From positions 60,877 to 124,876 of the forward strand of contig VGHE01000009.1 of assembly GCA_016868315.1 (NCBI GenBank): DNA of 64,000 bases. The letters run 5' to 3'. The DNA is from Betaproteobacteria bacterium (GTDB lineage: Bacteria > Bdellovibrionota_B > Oligoflexia > Silvanigrellales > Silvanigrellaceae). Under the pieces are notes generated by a model. The model saw only the letters and a program-made list of their open reading frames with translations, was not told where the DNA came from and did no database searches. The translations under genes and the position numbers were made by a program. Shown in pieces: positions 7,727-16,364 of the stretch (its first letter is position 1; every line of letters begins with the position of its first letter).

Positions 7727-9208
7727 TCAAAGTGTCGCCTGAGACATTTTGCTCAGGTCAGCGAAATATTCATCTACACCCTTGACCGCCGTAAAGACGG
7801 GAGGATTGGCCTTGAGCTTCTGCGCAACGCCATTGAAGTTCACAAAGGTTCCGCTCTTCTCTGCGAAGACCTTCACCGGCATGCGCAGCCACATCTTTTT
7901 AGCTGATTCATTCAATGTATTGCCAAAATAGACTGCCTTCTTCACCTCAACAAAACGGCTCAGCGCCTTGCCGAGATTCGGATAACCGGCTTCCACTTCC
8001 GGTCCGAAGATAAGGGTGAGCTCAGCAGCCGCGGAGGCCAAAGCAGAGAAATCACCTTTCAACATCACTGGAGAGACGCCCTGCTCCTTGAATACATCCA
8101 TCATGCCGCGGGTGTTGGGGTTACGATCGCCGCGGAACAGAATACCGTCGAAGTCCTCAGCCTTCTCCGATTCATCGCGCCAAACGAAAACCTTGGGTGT
8201 TCCTTTGAGGAGAGTTTTCAACGTCGACAACGTTGCTTTGTAATCTTCATTTGTGAACTGCGCGGTCAGAACGACAGCCACTTTGTCGGCAGACACAGAC
8301 TTCAATGTATCCGTGACAGCTTGCAATGCTGCCTGGCTCGATACCGTTTCACCATTCAGCAGCGGTGCAGGTAGACGCGCAGATGCATTGAGATGCTCGT
8401 ACATTGTACGACCGGTATCGCACATCCAGTGACCGTTCACGTCGGCATTGTGGCGCGGTTTCAAACGATAATATTCGCGCTGATTGCTATTTTGAAACAG
8501 GTTAACATTGCAACCCGTAGAGCAACCCGGACACACAGTTTTGGTTTCTTTCAAGAACCAAACGCGGCACTTGAAGCGGAAATCCTTGGCAGTGAAGGCT
8601 CCCACGGGGCAAATATCAGCCAAATTGTAGCTGTAGTTGTGCTTAATTTTGCGATCTTGGTAGGTGCCGATGGTTGCTTGGTCGCCACGGTTGAAAATAC
8701 CGAGCGTGCTGGTTTTTGTAACTTCGTCTTCGAAGCGCACGCACCGCGAGCAGAGAATGCAACGTTCGGTGTCCAGCACCAGAGTGTCACCCACATCGAG
8801 TGCCTTGGGCTTGAGAACCTTTTCGTCTTCCATCTGCGACTGATACTTGCCGACCTTCATGTAATAGTTCTGCAACTCACATTCCCCCGCCTGGTCGCAA
8901 ATGGGACAATCCAGCGGGTGATTGATGAGGTGAAACTCAAGAGCCCATTTGTGAGCGTCTTTTACATCGGAAGAAACCGTGTCGACCTTCATGCCTTCTG
9001 TCGCAGGCGTGTTGCAGGCAATCTGCAACTTGGGCATGCCCTCGACCTTAACCATGCAGAAGCGACACACACCGGCAATAGACAAGCCCGGATGCCAACA
9101 GAAATGAGGAACAGAGACTCCCAGCTTCTGCGCAGCTTCCATGATTGTGCTGCCCGCAGGAACCGTGATGGACTGGTTGTTAATGCTCAACGTGACCTGA
9201 TTCGACAT
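7727..9208 (-). CDS. nuoG: NADH-quinone oxidoreductase subunit G
   Basis: 493-residue peripheral-arm subunit. The N-terminal 2Fe-2S domain has C..GVCRFC and IACNTP; the His/Cys-ligated cluster is HPLDCPICDQAGEC; a ferredoxin-type domain has CILCSRC and CPVGAF; CPGCSTGC starts the molybdopterin-oxidoreductase-like part. That last domain is short: the protein is much smaller than E. coli NuoG (about 900) or other bacterial forms (about 690-800). All cluster ligands expected for electron transfer toward NuoI are present. The start is 3 bp after the nuoF stop. Confidence 0.94.
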   Translation of the reverse strand: MSNQVTLSINNQSITVPAGSTIMEAAQKLGVSVPHFCWHPGLSIAGVCRFCMVKVEGMPKLQIACNTPATEGMKVDTVSSDVKDAHKWALEFHLINHPLDCPICDQAGECELQNYYMKVGKYQSQMEDEKVLKPKALDVGDTLVLDTERCILCSRCVRFEDEVTKTSTLGIFNRGDQATIGTYQDRKIKHNYSYNLADICPVGAFTAKDFRFKCRVWFLKETKTVCPGCSTGCNVNLFQNSNQREYYRLKPRHNADVNGHWMCDTGRTMYEHLNASARLPAPLLNGETVSSQAALQAVTDTLKSVSADKVAVVLTAQFTNEDYKATLSTLKTLLKGTPKVFVWRDESEKAEDFDGILFRGDRNPNTRGMMDVFKEQGVSPVMLKGDFSALASAAAELTLIFGPEVEAGYPNLGKALSRFVEVKKAVYFGNTLNESAKKMWLRMPVKVFAEKSGTFVNFNGVAQKLKANPPVFTAVKGVDEYFADLSKMSQATL

Positions 9209-9211
9209 GTT

Positions 9212-10528
9212 TCACCCGTGCGCTTGAGCTGCGTTCTGCTTCGATTTGTAAAATTCAAGAAACTCGTGTGCGAACTTTTGCGGAATGGAACGCGCCGGAC
9301 CAGCCGCTGCGTCTGAGAAAGTACAGATTGTGCGCCCCATCATTTTGCCAGCGACATCTGCAATTTTCTCCGCATCACCGGGAGAGCCTTCACCGTTGAC
9401 GATATCGCGGGACATCTTGAGGAGCCAGCCGGTTCCCTCGCGGCACGGTGTGCACTGTCCGCAGGACTCATCCTTGAAGAAGTGCATGAGGTTCTCGAGA
9501 ACATGAACCATGCTCACATCTTCTGGAATAACGATGACAGCACCCGATCCCAACATGGTTCCAGCACCCGCAAAGGCTTCATAGTCCATGGTGATGGTTT
9601 CAATTTCAGCAGCGGTCAGAACGGGAGCCGATGCTCCACCTGGAATCACTGCCTTGAGCTTCTTGCCGCCAATGAGACCACCGCAATCTTCGAAGATGAA
9701 ACGCTTCAACGGGTATCCCAGCGGGAGCTCGTAGCAACCAGGACGCACCACAGGTCCACTGATGTTGAAAAGTTTCGTACCAGCTGATTTCTCGGTTCCG
9801 AACTTTTTGTACGCCTCAGCGCCATTGCGAATAATCCATGGCACCGCCGCGAGAGTTTCAACGTTGTTCACAATTGTCGGCTGCCCCAAATAACCCTTCA
9901 CGGCGGGAAACGGAGGCTTGAGCTTCGGCTGGCCTTTTTTACCTTCAAGTGAGCTAATGAGACCTGTTTCCTCGCCACAGATGTAGGATCCAGCGCCAAT
10001 ATAAACATCCATGTGATGCTTGAAGCCTGTTCCCATGATGTTGTCGCCGAGGTAGCCCGCATCGTAGGCCTCTTTGATGGCCTGCTCGCACCATGCGATC
10101 TCACCGTAGAATTCGCCACGAAGATAAATGTAGCTCTTGGAAGCACCAATGGCATATGCGCCGATGAGTTTACCTTCAATCAACATGTGGGCGTTGAGTT
10201 CTGCAATGTAGCGGTCTTTGTACGTTCCGGGTTCGCCCTCGTCGAAGTTGGTGATGAGGTATTTTTCTCCCGGAGCTTTGGGCACGAAACCCCATTTCAT
10301 GCCGGTTGGGAAACCTGCTCCACCGCGACCGCGCAATCCTGACGCCTTCACCAGATTGATAACGTCATCGGGGCTCATCCCGCCTTTGAGCACCTTCTCG
10401 AGTGCAGCATATCCGCCGTGCTTTTTATAAACCTCAAGCGAGCGGCTGTTGGGCACACCCTCGAGCTCGGTGAGAATCCGGAATTCGCTGGGCTGACGAC
10501 CGTTATACGGACTGTTCATGACTGGCAT
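9212..10528 (-). CDS. nuoF: NADH-quinone oxidoreductase subunit F
   Basis: 438 residues. NuoF oxidises NADH via FMN and passes electrons to 4Fe-4S cluster N3. The Gly-rich nucleotide-binding segment GLRGRGGAGFPTGMKW (about residues 66-81), the second loop GAGSYICGEETGLISSLEG, and the cluster motif ESCGQCTPCREG (about 353-364) are all intact. An AAAGGG ribosome-binding site lies ahead of the first ATG. It lies between nuoE (15-bp gap) and nuoG (3-bp gap), so the operon is tightly coupled. Confidence 0.96.
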   Translation of the reverse strand: MPVMNSPYNGRQPSEFRILTELEGVPNSRSLEVYKKHGGYAALEKVLKGGMSPDDVINLVKASGLRGRGGAGFPTGMKWGFVPKAPGEKYLITNFDEGEPGTYKDRYIAELNAHMLIEGKLIGAYAIGASKSYIYLRGEFYGEIAWCEQAIKEAYDAGYLGDNIMGTGFKHHMDVYIGAGSYICGEETGLISSLEGKKGQPKLKPPFPAVKGYLGQPTIVNNVETLAAVPWIIRNGAEAYKKFGTEKSAGTKLFNISGPVVRPGCYELPLGYPLKRFIFEDCGGLIGGKKLKAVIPGGASAPVLTAAEIETITMDYEAFAGAGTMLGSGAVIVIPEDVSMVHVLENLMHFFKDESCGQCTPCREGTGWLLKMSRDIVNGEGSPGDAEKIADVAGKMMGRTICTFSDAAAGPARSIPQKFAHEFLEFYKSKQNAAQAHG

Positions 10529-10543
10529 TTGAGAGCCCTTTCA

Positions 10544-11080
10544 TTACTGTTTTGAAGAGCGAGCGGCCAGGTCGGCTGCACACTTCTTTGCCGCGGCTGG
10601 GAGATCTTTTTTGCTGTAGTCAGCAATCAATTTAAGCGCGAGCTCAGGGGTCACATTAAGGTGGCGATCTTTGTTCACCAATGCGACAGGCGCATAACCA
10701 CACACACCCAAGCACTCGACCTTGTGACACTCAAAGGGCACAGGCTTTCCCGCTTTTTCGGCTTCGGCGATGTGTGCCTTGGCGGTGGCGATGGTTTTGT
10801 CGGCACCATTCAACCAACAAGAAATGCTACCACACACTTCCAAGCGGTAAGGTTTCGGCGGAGTTTTGCGGTACATGGTATAGAAGCTCAGCACTTCGTT
10901 CACATCCACAACGCTCAATCCATGCTCTGCCTCAAGTGCCTGCACAGCCTCCTTTGAGATCCAGTCGTTTTCATCCTGGATGGCGTGGAGAATGGGGAGA
11001 ATGCTCGAGCGTTTGGTTTCATAACGCCCAAGGTAGCCTTTGATTGTTTCATTCAGAGCGGACGAGAAAAATGAAGCCAT
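10544..11080 (-). CDS. nuoE: NADH-quinone oxidoreductase subunit E
   Basis: 178-residue thioredoxin-like 2Fe-2S subunit (cluster N1a). The ligands are CGSISC and CHKVECLGVC. The ATG at 11080 is chosen because GGAG lies 9 nt upstream and MASFFSSALN leads straight into the NuoE domain; the longer open frame would overlap nuoCD. A Lys/Ala-rich tail ends the protein. It follows nuoCD by 22 bp. Confidence 0.95.
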   Translation of the reverse strand: MASFFSSALNETIKGYLGRYETKRSSILPILHAIQDENDWISKEAVQALEAEHGLSVVDVNEVLSFYTMYRKTPPKPYRLEVCGSISCWLNGADKTIATAKAHIAEAEKAGKPVPFECHKVECLGVCGYAPVALVNKDRHLNVTPELALKLIADYSKKDLPAAAKKCAADLAARSSKQ

Positions 11081-11102
11081 GAATGTATCTCCGTTGTCGA
11101 CC

Positions 11103-12812
11103 TTAGCGGTCGAGCTCTCCTGCAATGATGTTGATTGAACCGAGCGCAGCAACAGCGTCAGCAAGACGCCCACCCAGGCACATCTGAGCGAAACCGCTCA
11201 TCAGAGCAAAACATGGGGGACGGCATTTGACGCGGTAGGGCGTACCCGAGCCATCGGAAACCACATAGAAGCCAAGCTCGCCGTTGGCTCCTTCCACTGC
11301 GTGGTAAACTTCACCTGCAGGAGGTTGAACACCATTGATGATCAGCATGAAGTGGTTCATCAAGCCTTCGATGTTGCCGTAAACGTCTTTCTTGCTCGGA
11401 AGCGAGATCGCCTTGTTGTCAACGGCAATCGGGCCTTCGGGCATGTTGTTCAAGCACCAACGCAGAATTCGAATACTCTGACGTACTTCTTCCATGCGCA
11501 CCAAGTAGCGATCGTAGGTATCTCCCTTAGCCGCTACCGGGATATCGAACTCAACCTGATCGTAGAAATAGTATGGATCATGCTTGCGCAGGTCGAGCTC
11601 GTAGCCCGTTGCACGGAGGCAGGGGCCAGTAAAACCATATTGAATTGCGGTCTTTTGATCGATCGCACCCGCCCCGCGCGTGCGCTGAACGAAAATGCGG
11701 TTCGTGGTGAGAAGTTTGTCCATCTCCTCATGTGTTTTGGCGATGTGCTCGACAACATCTTTCGCGTCTTGAATCCAGCCCGCGGGCAGATCGAAGCCTA
11801 AACCGCCGATGCGTGTGAGCGAAACTGTGAGGCGGGCGCCACAGAGTTTCTCGAACAAGGTGTATACCTTCTCGCGCTCGTTAAACATATAGAAGAAGCC
11901 GGTGAGCGCACCAAGGTCGACAGCATTGGTACCAATGCAAACGTAGTGGTCAATGATACGGGACAGCTCATCGAGAACCATACGCATCATGGTCGCTTTG
12001 GGGGGCACCTTCACACCAAACATCTTCTCTATTGTTGCAGCCCAAGCATTGTTGTTGATGGGCGCGGAACAGTAGTTCAGACGGTCGGTGTAGGGAATGA
12101 TCTGATTGTAGTTATGCGTTTCGCACATTTTTTCAAAGCAACGGTGCAAATAACCAATCTCGGAATCCAATTCCTTGATCATTTCGCCGCCGTCGACCAC
12201 GGCCATGAAGCGCAGTGTACCGTGCGTTGCAGGATGCGCAGGTCCAACGTTGATCCACATAAGATCGTCGTTGTGTTTCTTCATGAGCCTCTCGCGATCG
12301 CGCTCAAACGAGTGTTCGAGAGGCTGCCCAGACATGCGTTGGATTTGGTCTGCTGGGTAGTCTTTGCGCAGCGGATGACCGACAAATTCCTCGTGACACA
12401 AAATACGGCGAAGATCTGGATGCCCCTCGAACTTCACACCAAACATGTCGAAGCATTCGCGTTCAAACCAGTTGGCACCTGCCCAGACAGGAACCACCGA
12501 AGCCACCGACTCACCTTCGCCCACTTGCGTTTTAACACGCAGACGACGGTTCAGGTCTTTGTTGAGCAAGTGGTAGACAACATCGAAACGCTTTTCGCGC
12601 TCGGGCCAGTCAAGACCGCAGATATCAAGCATGAAATTATAGCCGTGCTTGGTTTTCAGTGTTTCCATGACGCCGACAACGGTGTCTTTCGGAATAAAAA
12701 GAGTTTGCTCATGGTTCTTCTCTGAGCGCTCTTCGAGTGTGAATTCACGTCCTGCAAAGCTGGACTTCAAGCTGGCGAGAATGTCAGCGTAAAACGGACT
12801 CGCGTTATCCAT
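11103..12812 (-). CDS. nuoCD: Fused NADH-quinone oxidoreductase subunit C/D
   Basis: 569 residues with NuoC (30-kDa subunit, residues about 1-170, including HPDLRRILCHEEFVGHPLRKDYP) fused to NuoD (49-kDa subunit, from about 185, including NVGPAHPATHG). NuoD lines the quinone cavity. The ATG at 12812 has GGAGG upstream. The fused form is found in gamma-proteobacteria and several other lineages. It is the first gene of the local operon; nuoA, nuoB and the membrane-arm genes are not in this window. Confidence 0.95.
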   Translation of the reverse strand: MDNASPFYADILASLKSSFAGREFTLEERSEKNHEQTLFIPKDTVVGVMETLKTKHGYNFMLDICGLDWPEREKRFDVVYHLLNKDLNRRLRVKTQVGEGESVASVVPVWAGANWFERECFDMFGVKFEGHPDLRRILCHEEFVGHPLRKDYPADQIQRMSGQPLEHSFERDRERLMKKHNDDLMWINVGPAHPATHGTLRFMAVVDGGEMIKELDSEIGYLHRCFEKMCETHNYNQIIPYTDRLNYCSAPINNNAWAATIEKMFGVKVPPKATMMRMVLDELSRIIDHYVCIGTNAVDLGALTGFFYMFNEREKVYTLFEKLCGARLTVSLTRIGGLGFDLPAGWIQDAKDVVEHIAKTHEEMDKLLTTNRIFVQRTRGAGAIDQKTAIQYGFTGPCLRATGYELDLRKHDPYYFYDQVEFDIPVAAKGDTYDRYLVRMEEVRQSIRILRWCLNNMPEGPIAVDNKAISLPSKKDVYGNIEGLMNHFMLIINGVQPPAGEVYHAVEGANGELGFYVVSDGSGTPYRVKCRPPCFALMSGFAQMCLGGRLADAVAALGSINIIAGELDR

Positions 12813-12878
12813 CGGCTCTCGGCCTCCGTGCGTTCGACGGGCTGGGGAGTTTGTGTATATGTTTACAAAAACATGCAC

Positions 12879-12907
12879 ATACAAAGTCATCGCTCAGGAG
12901 AAGTCAA
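12879..12907 (-). promoter_or_regulatory. Candidate sigma-70 promoter of nuoCD operon
   Basis: On the minus strand TTGACT is followed after exactly 17 bp by TTGTAT, about 65 bp upstream of the nuoCD start. The -35 box is close to consensus; the -10 box is weak. Confidence 0.45.
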
Positions 12908-13100
12908 CCCGCAGACCCCTCCGCAGACAACTTTTGACTTCAGCATTTTTAGATGACCCACTGAGAGTCGCACAACCAACGAGAACATCAAGGTCAAAGC
13001 GGCCGCTTTTTGGAGAATGACTTTGCACCATATTGAAGCGGTAAATAGCTCAGTTCATGAGAAGCAGCTTCTCAGATGGTGCCCGTGTTTAGTGTTTGCA

Positions 13101-14024
13101 TCATTTAACAGCAAGAAAGTAACGCTGCAAATTCTCAAAATTCGAGCGAATCACGTCATCGAGAGACTCGCCACGCAACTGAGCTGCAACCTCAGCGATG
13201 GGCTTCAGATACTTTGGCTCATTGCGAACAATGCGTTCGAACCCAGCGATTGCGGGTGCGAGGTCTGGCGAGTCGGTCTCGATAAGGTAGCTTCCAGACG
13301 GCGCTAAACGCAAAGCCTCGCGCATCCGCTTTGCATTCGGCCAGGTCATAACACCACCGAAACTCGCAAATCCTCCCATACGCTCCAGGCGCTGAAGGTC
13401 AGAAGCGGAGCCCGGGTAACAATGCACCATGAACTGCCCCAAGCCTATTTTTTTTGCAGCTTGCAAACGATTAAGTGTGTGCCCCCACGCACAGCGGCTG
13501 TGCACAACCAAAGGCACTCCGAGTTCAACGGCCAGCTTCACGCTGACTTCGAACGCAAAGTCCTGCGCCTCGAGCAGCTGTTCTTTGCTGCTCCACCCCA
13601 GAAGACACTCCTCGGAAGCATCAAAACCTGCTTCACCCACGGCCCAAACCAATGCCTGGTAGTTACGCGCCGTTTCGACAAAGAAAAGCACATCACGCTC
13701 CGCCATAGGACGAGCAAATTCTCCACTCGAGAGCCTCCAGCGCCGCGCGACCTCCATGGGATGCAATCCAAGACAGGCCATCAAGTGAAACTCTTCAGGC
13801 GCTTGAAACAAAGCAACGAACTCTGCCCTGGTGTGAACACGTGCAACAAGTTCAGCAGAATGTGATTTGAGCAGCCGCTCAAATTGATCCGGCCAAAGAC
13901 CAGCCGCAACACAACCGCGCACACCGACCTTTGAAGCACGACGAACAACATCGCCCCACTCATCCGAACCGAAGGCGTCTGGATGGCAGTGAGCATCGAT
14001 TAGCGGTGGTTGTGGTTTGCTCAT
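13101..14024 (-). CDS. TatD-family metal-dependent hydrolase
   Basis: 307 residues of the TatD/amidohydrolase TIM-barrel family, usually 3'-5' DNases or RNases in DNA repair and turnover. Metal-binding motifs are visible: DAHCHPD near the start, GEAGFD, VVHSR, HCYPGS and ETDSPDL near residue 250. The ATG at 14024 overlaps the stop of the upstream lipoprotein gene (ATGA). The protein is somewhat longer than typical TatD (about 260) through insertions before the Glu motif. The substrate is not readable from sequence. Confidence 0.9.
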   Translation of the reverse strand: MSKPQPPLIDAHCHPDAFGSDEWGDVVRRASKVGVRGCVAAGLWPDQFERLLKSHSAELVARVHTRAEFVALFQAPEEFHLMACLGLHPMEVARRWRLSSGEFARPMAERDVLFFVETARNYQALVWAVGEAGFDASEECLLGWSSKEQLLEAQDFAFEVSVKLAVELGVPLVVHSRCAWGHTLNRLQAAKKIGLGQFMVHCYPGSASDLQRLERMGGFASFGGVMTWPNAKRMREALRLAPSGSYLIETDSPDLAPAIAGFERIVRNEPKYLKPIAEVAAQLRGESLDDVIRSNFENLQRYFLAVK

Positions 14025-15544
14025 TTGTCTTTTTGACTCAACAGAGATTCTACGTAACCCGATGTTGCAGGAAAGTAATAACCAACCCCCAAGGAAGCGG
14101 CCTGCCATCCCATCAGTTTGAACGCTCCTTGCTCCTCAATTGAAGTCTTCGAGCGGCTGATTGCATGCGCGCCGAGATGAAAGAATACGTTGTCACTGAA
14201 ATATGCGACCCAGTCGAGCCCGGCATGAGCCGCACCGAAAAGCCGAGTTTCGAGACTCTCAGAGGTCTTTGAGGTGGGAATGTAAACCAACGGTCCGTAA
14301 CCAACAAAGATTCGAAATGCGCCGGCCGGGGTGTGCAACGAAAGCACGGCATCAACCGGAAGCGTGAGTGCGGATGCTCGGAACTCACGCGCCTGACGTT
14401 CTGCTTCCGTAAGTTTCGCCCACTCCGACGAAGTTATTCGTTCCCGATCAACTTCAACCTGATGCGCGATGGAGTCGATGAACAATGCAGGGCCGAATTG
14501 AATGCCGGTTCCCCAAGTGTCGTATTGATTCGGATGTTCCACCGACGTGACCGAAAGGAGTCCGACAAGTGAGCCACGCCGTCCAATGCGACGCTCCTGG
14601 TTTGGAATATTGTCGGCGAGATTCAGAGTTGGATTGGAGGCTGAGAGTGTGACGCTATTGGGAAGAAGCTTGAGAGAGCGGCCCAGAAACTGACTCACCC
14701 AGCCGCCCTTGAGGGTGTCGAATTTCTCTCGATTGAAATTCTTTCGGTAAGTGCTTTCGCGCTCCTGCGCATACAAATCCCAAAAACTGAAACTCACTGT
14801 CACGAAAGAATCCGTTTGCTCTTCAAGGCGTAACTCGACCGCCTTCACTGCACCTGTGTCCCGTAAGAGCTGAGCAAGCTTGCGGCTCATTTCTGGCTTA
14901 ACAATATTTTCAAGCGTCTCGTTTTCTAACATGGAGCGCTGCAGGGCATCGGCAGACACAGCCGCAGGCACGAATTCCAGGCAACCGTCCTCAACCCGTT
15001 TTGCAAATCCCTGCGCTTCTTCAACTAACGCCGCTTTGAGCGCGAGATCCGGTTCCATTCCGGGTGCTAGAATTAGAACGCGTGAACAAGTCTCCGGGAG
15101 AGTTTCTGCAAGTGCCTCTGGCACGGAGAGGGCGTGTTGAATATGATGAGGGCACTCAAATGCAGCTCCAGAGAGAAAATCAAGACCGACGGCTGAAGCA
15201 TACACAACCAACGCAGAGAGGGGCTCAGCGAGGGTCAGAAGTCCGAAGGTAAGATTTCCGCCAAACACTGTTCCAACACGAACTTTGCAGTCCACTTCAT
15301 TTTTTTTGCGGTAAACATCGTGCTGGTATTCGAGCTCGAGCGATGAACTGCGCTTGACGTTCACCGCCAAAGGAGTACGTGCGTCGCCCTTTTCAACAGA
15401 ACCGTTGATACCTACGGCAACGCCACGCGGTGCGGTGTCAACAGCCACTGGCTGCTGCCGACCACCGAGAGTTGCGCACGCACTGCTGAGGCAACCAAAG
15501 AAAAAAATCAAGAACGAAACAATTGAAGTTTTTGGAAGCGTCAT
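14021..15544 (-). CDS. Large lipoprotein with PEGA-like N-terminal domain
   Basis: 507 residues. A signal peptide with a lipobox-like SACA (Cys near 23) precedes a segment resembling PEGA surface domains (VDTAPRGVAVGINGSVEKG). A middle alpha/beta region follows, then a C-terminal part of aromatic and Gly-rich strands ending in repeated barrel-like strands. The function is unknown; an envelope location is inferred. It is sandwiched by 4-bp overlaps between a UbiG-like methyltransferase and TatD, so the three are one translational unit despite unrelated predicted roles. Confidence 0.7.
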   Translation of the reverse strand: MTLPKTSIVSFLIFFFGCLSSACATLGGRQQPVAVDTAPRGVAVGINGSVEKGDARTPLAVNVKRSSSLELEYQHDVYRKKNEVDCKVRVGTVFGGNLTFGLLTLAEPLSALVVYASAVGLDFLSGAAFECPHHIQHALSVPEALAETLPETCSRVLILAPGMEPDLALKAALVEEAQGFAKRVEDGCLEFVPAAVSADALQRSMLENETLENIVKPEMSRKLAQLLRDTGAVKAVELRLEEQTDSFVTVSFSFWDLYAQERESTYRKNFNREKFDTLKGGWVSQFLGRSLKLLPNSVTLSASNPTLNLADNIPNQERRIGRRGSLVGLLSVTSVEHPNQYDTWGTGIQFGPALFIDSIAHQVEVDRERITSSEWAKLTEAERQAREFRASALTLPVDAVLSLHTPAGAFRIFVGYGPLVYIPTSKTSESLETRLFGAAHAGLDWVAYFSDNVFFHLGAHAISRSKTSIEEQGAFKLMGWQAASLGVGYYFPATSGYVESLLSQKDK

Positions 15545-16245
15545 GACTTACGAGCCACTCCGACGTACAGACCACGTTTCTGGCGCGCAGAAATGCCGAA
15601 TCTTGGGATTAGACCCCAGGCTGCAAACCTCACTCCGCTCAGGACAATCCCTTTTTGCTCCACATCAGTGAACCCAAAATGTTTGAGCTTGGCGCTCATC
15701 AGCTGAGGCTTAATGAACTTGCGCCAGTCATGGGTTCCCCGTGGAATCCTGCCCGCAATCCATTCGAGCACAAGGATCATCCACAGGAAGGAAAAGAAAG
15801 TTTTATTGATAGTGTCATAGAGAAAAAGACCACCAGGCTTAAGCACGCGGTGAACCTCGCTCAAAACACGGTCGAGATCGGCAACATGCTCAAGCACGTC
15901 GACGCAAACAACAGCATCAAAACTCGCATCGGGCGCAGGTATTGCCTCCCCTGTTCCCACTCTGTAATCAATATGAAGACTGCTTTCTTGCGCGTGCTGA
16001 CGCGCAACGTCGACCAGAGATTGGGCGGGATCAACTCCCACCACCTGCGCTCCCCTGCGCGCCAACTCCTCAGAAACGAATCCGCCACCACAGCCCAAAT
16101 CGAGAACTTTTTTGTCCTGCCATGCACTGAGCCAACTCTCAAAAAAACGAAAGCGTGGTGCGTTCAAATACAACAGGTCTTTGAACGGACTGCTGTCCTT
16201 CCACCACAGCGACGCCAGATCGTCGTATTGCTGCAAATTGTTCAT
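15541..16245 (-). CDS. UbiG-like class I SAM-dependent methyltransferase
   Basis: 234 residues. SAM-binding motif I is VLDLGCGGGFVSEELA (about residues 48-63), with motif II around VVCVDVLEHV and a VLKPGG motif. The sequence PRGTHDWRKFIKP closely matches the PKGTHDVKKFIKP region of UbiG O-methyltransferases of ubiquinone synthesis, and the opening YDDLASLWW is also UbiG-like. The ATG at 16245 has GAGGGTGAG 7 nt upstream, better than the earlier in-frame ATG at 16272. Whether it acts on ubiquinone precursors is not shown; no other ubi genes are nearby. Confidence 0.8.
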   Translation of the reverse strand: MNNLQQYDDLASLWWKDSSPFKDLLYLNAPRFRFFESWLSAWQDKKVLDLGCGGGFVSEELARRGAQVVGVDPAQSLVDVARQHAQESSLHIDYRVGTGEAIPAPDASFDAVVCVDVLEHVADLDRVLSEVHRVLKPGGLFLYDTINKTFFSFLWMILVLEWIAGRIPRGTHDWRKFIKPQLMSAKLKHFGFTDVEQKGIVLSGVRFAAWGLIPRFGISARQKRGLYVGVARKS

Positions 16246-16364
16246 TGTCAGGCTCACCCTCTGAACAGACATTGGCAAAAAAATTCGGCTAGTATAGGGG
16301 TATCCGGCAAGGTCTAGACACCATTTGAGGGTGTCGGGACACTCAACAGACACGGGATATCCGA

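Noticed and set aside
8393..9316. 307-residue plus-strand open frame opposite nuoG
   Set aside because: It is antisense to a certain gene; its His/Ala/Val composition is a shadow of nuoG codon usage.
11946..12725. 259-residue plus-strand open frame opposite nuoCD
   Set aside because: Antisense to a fully conserved gene and without recognised motifs.
13017..13100. Small gene between tatD and nuoCD
   Set aside because: The only open frame runs into tatD in antisense and has no ribosome-binding site; the region is better read as nuo promoter and tatD 3' end.
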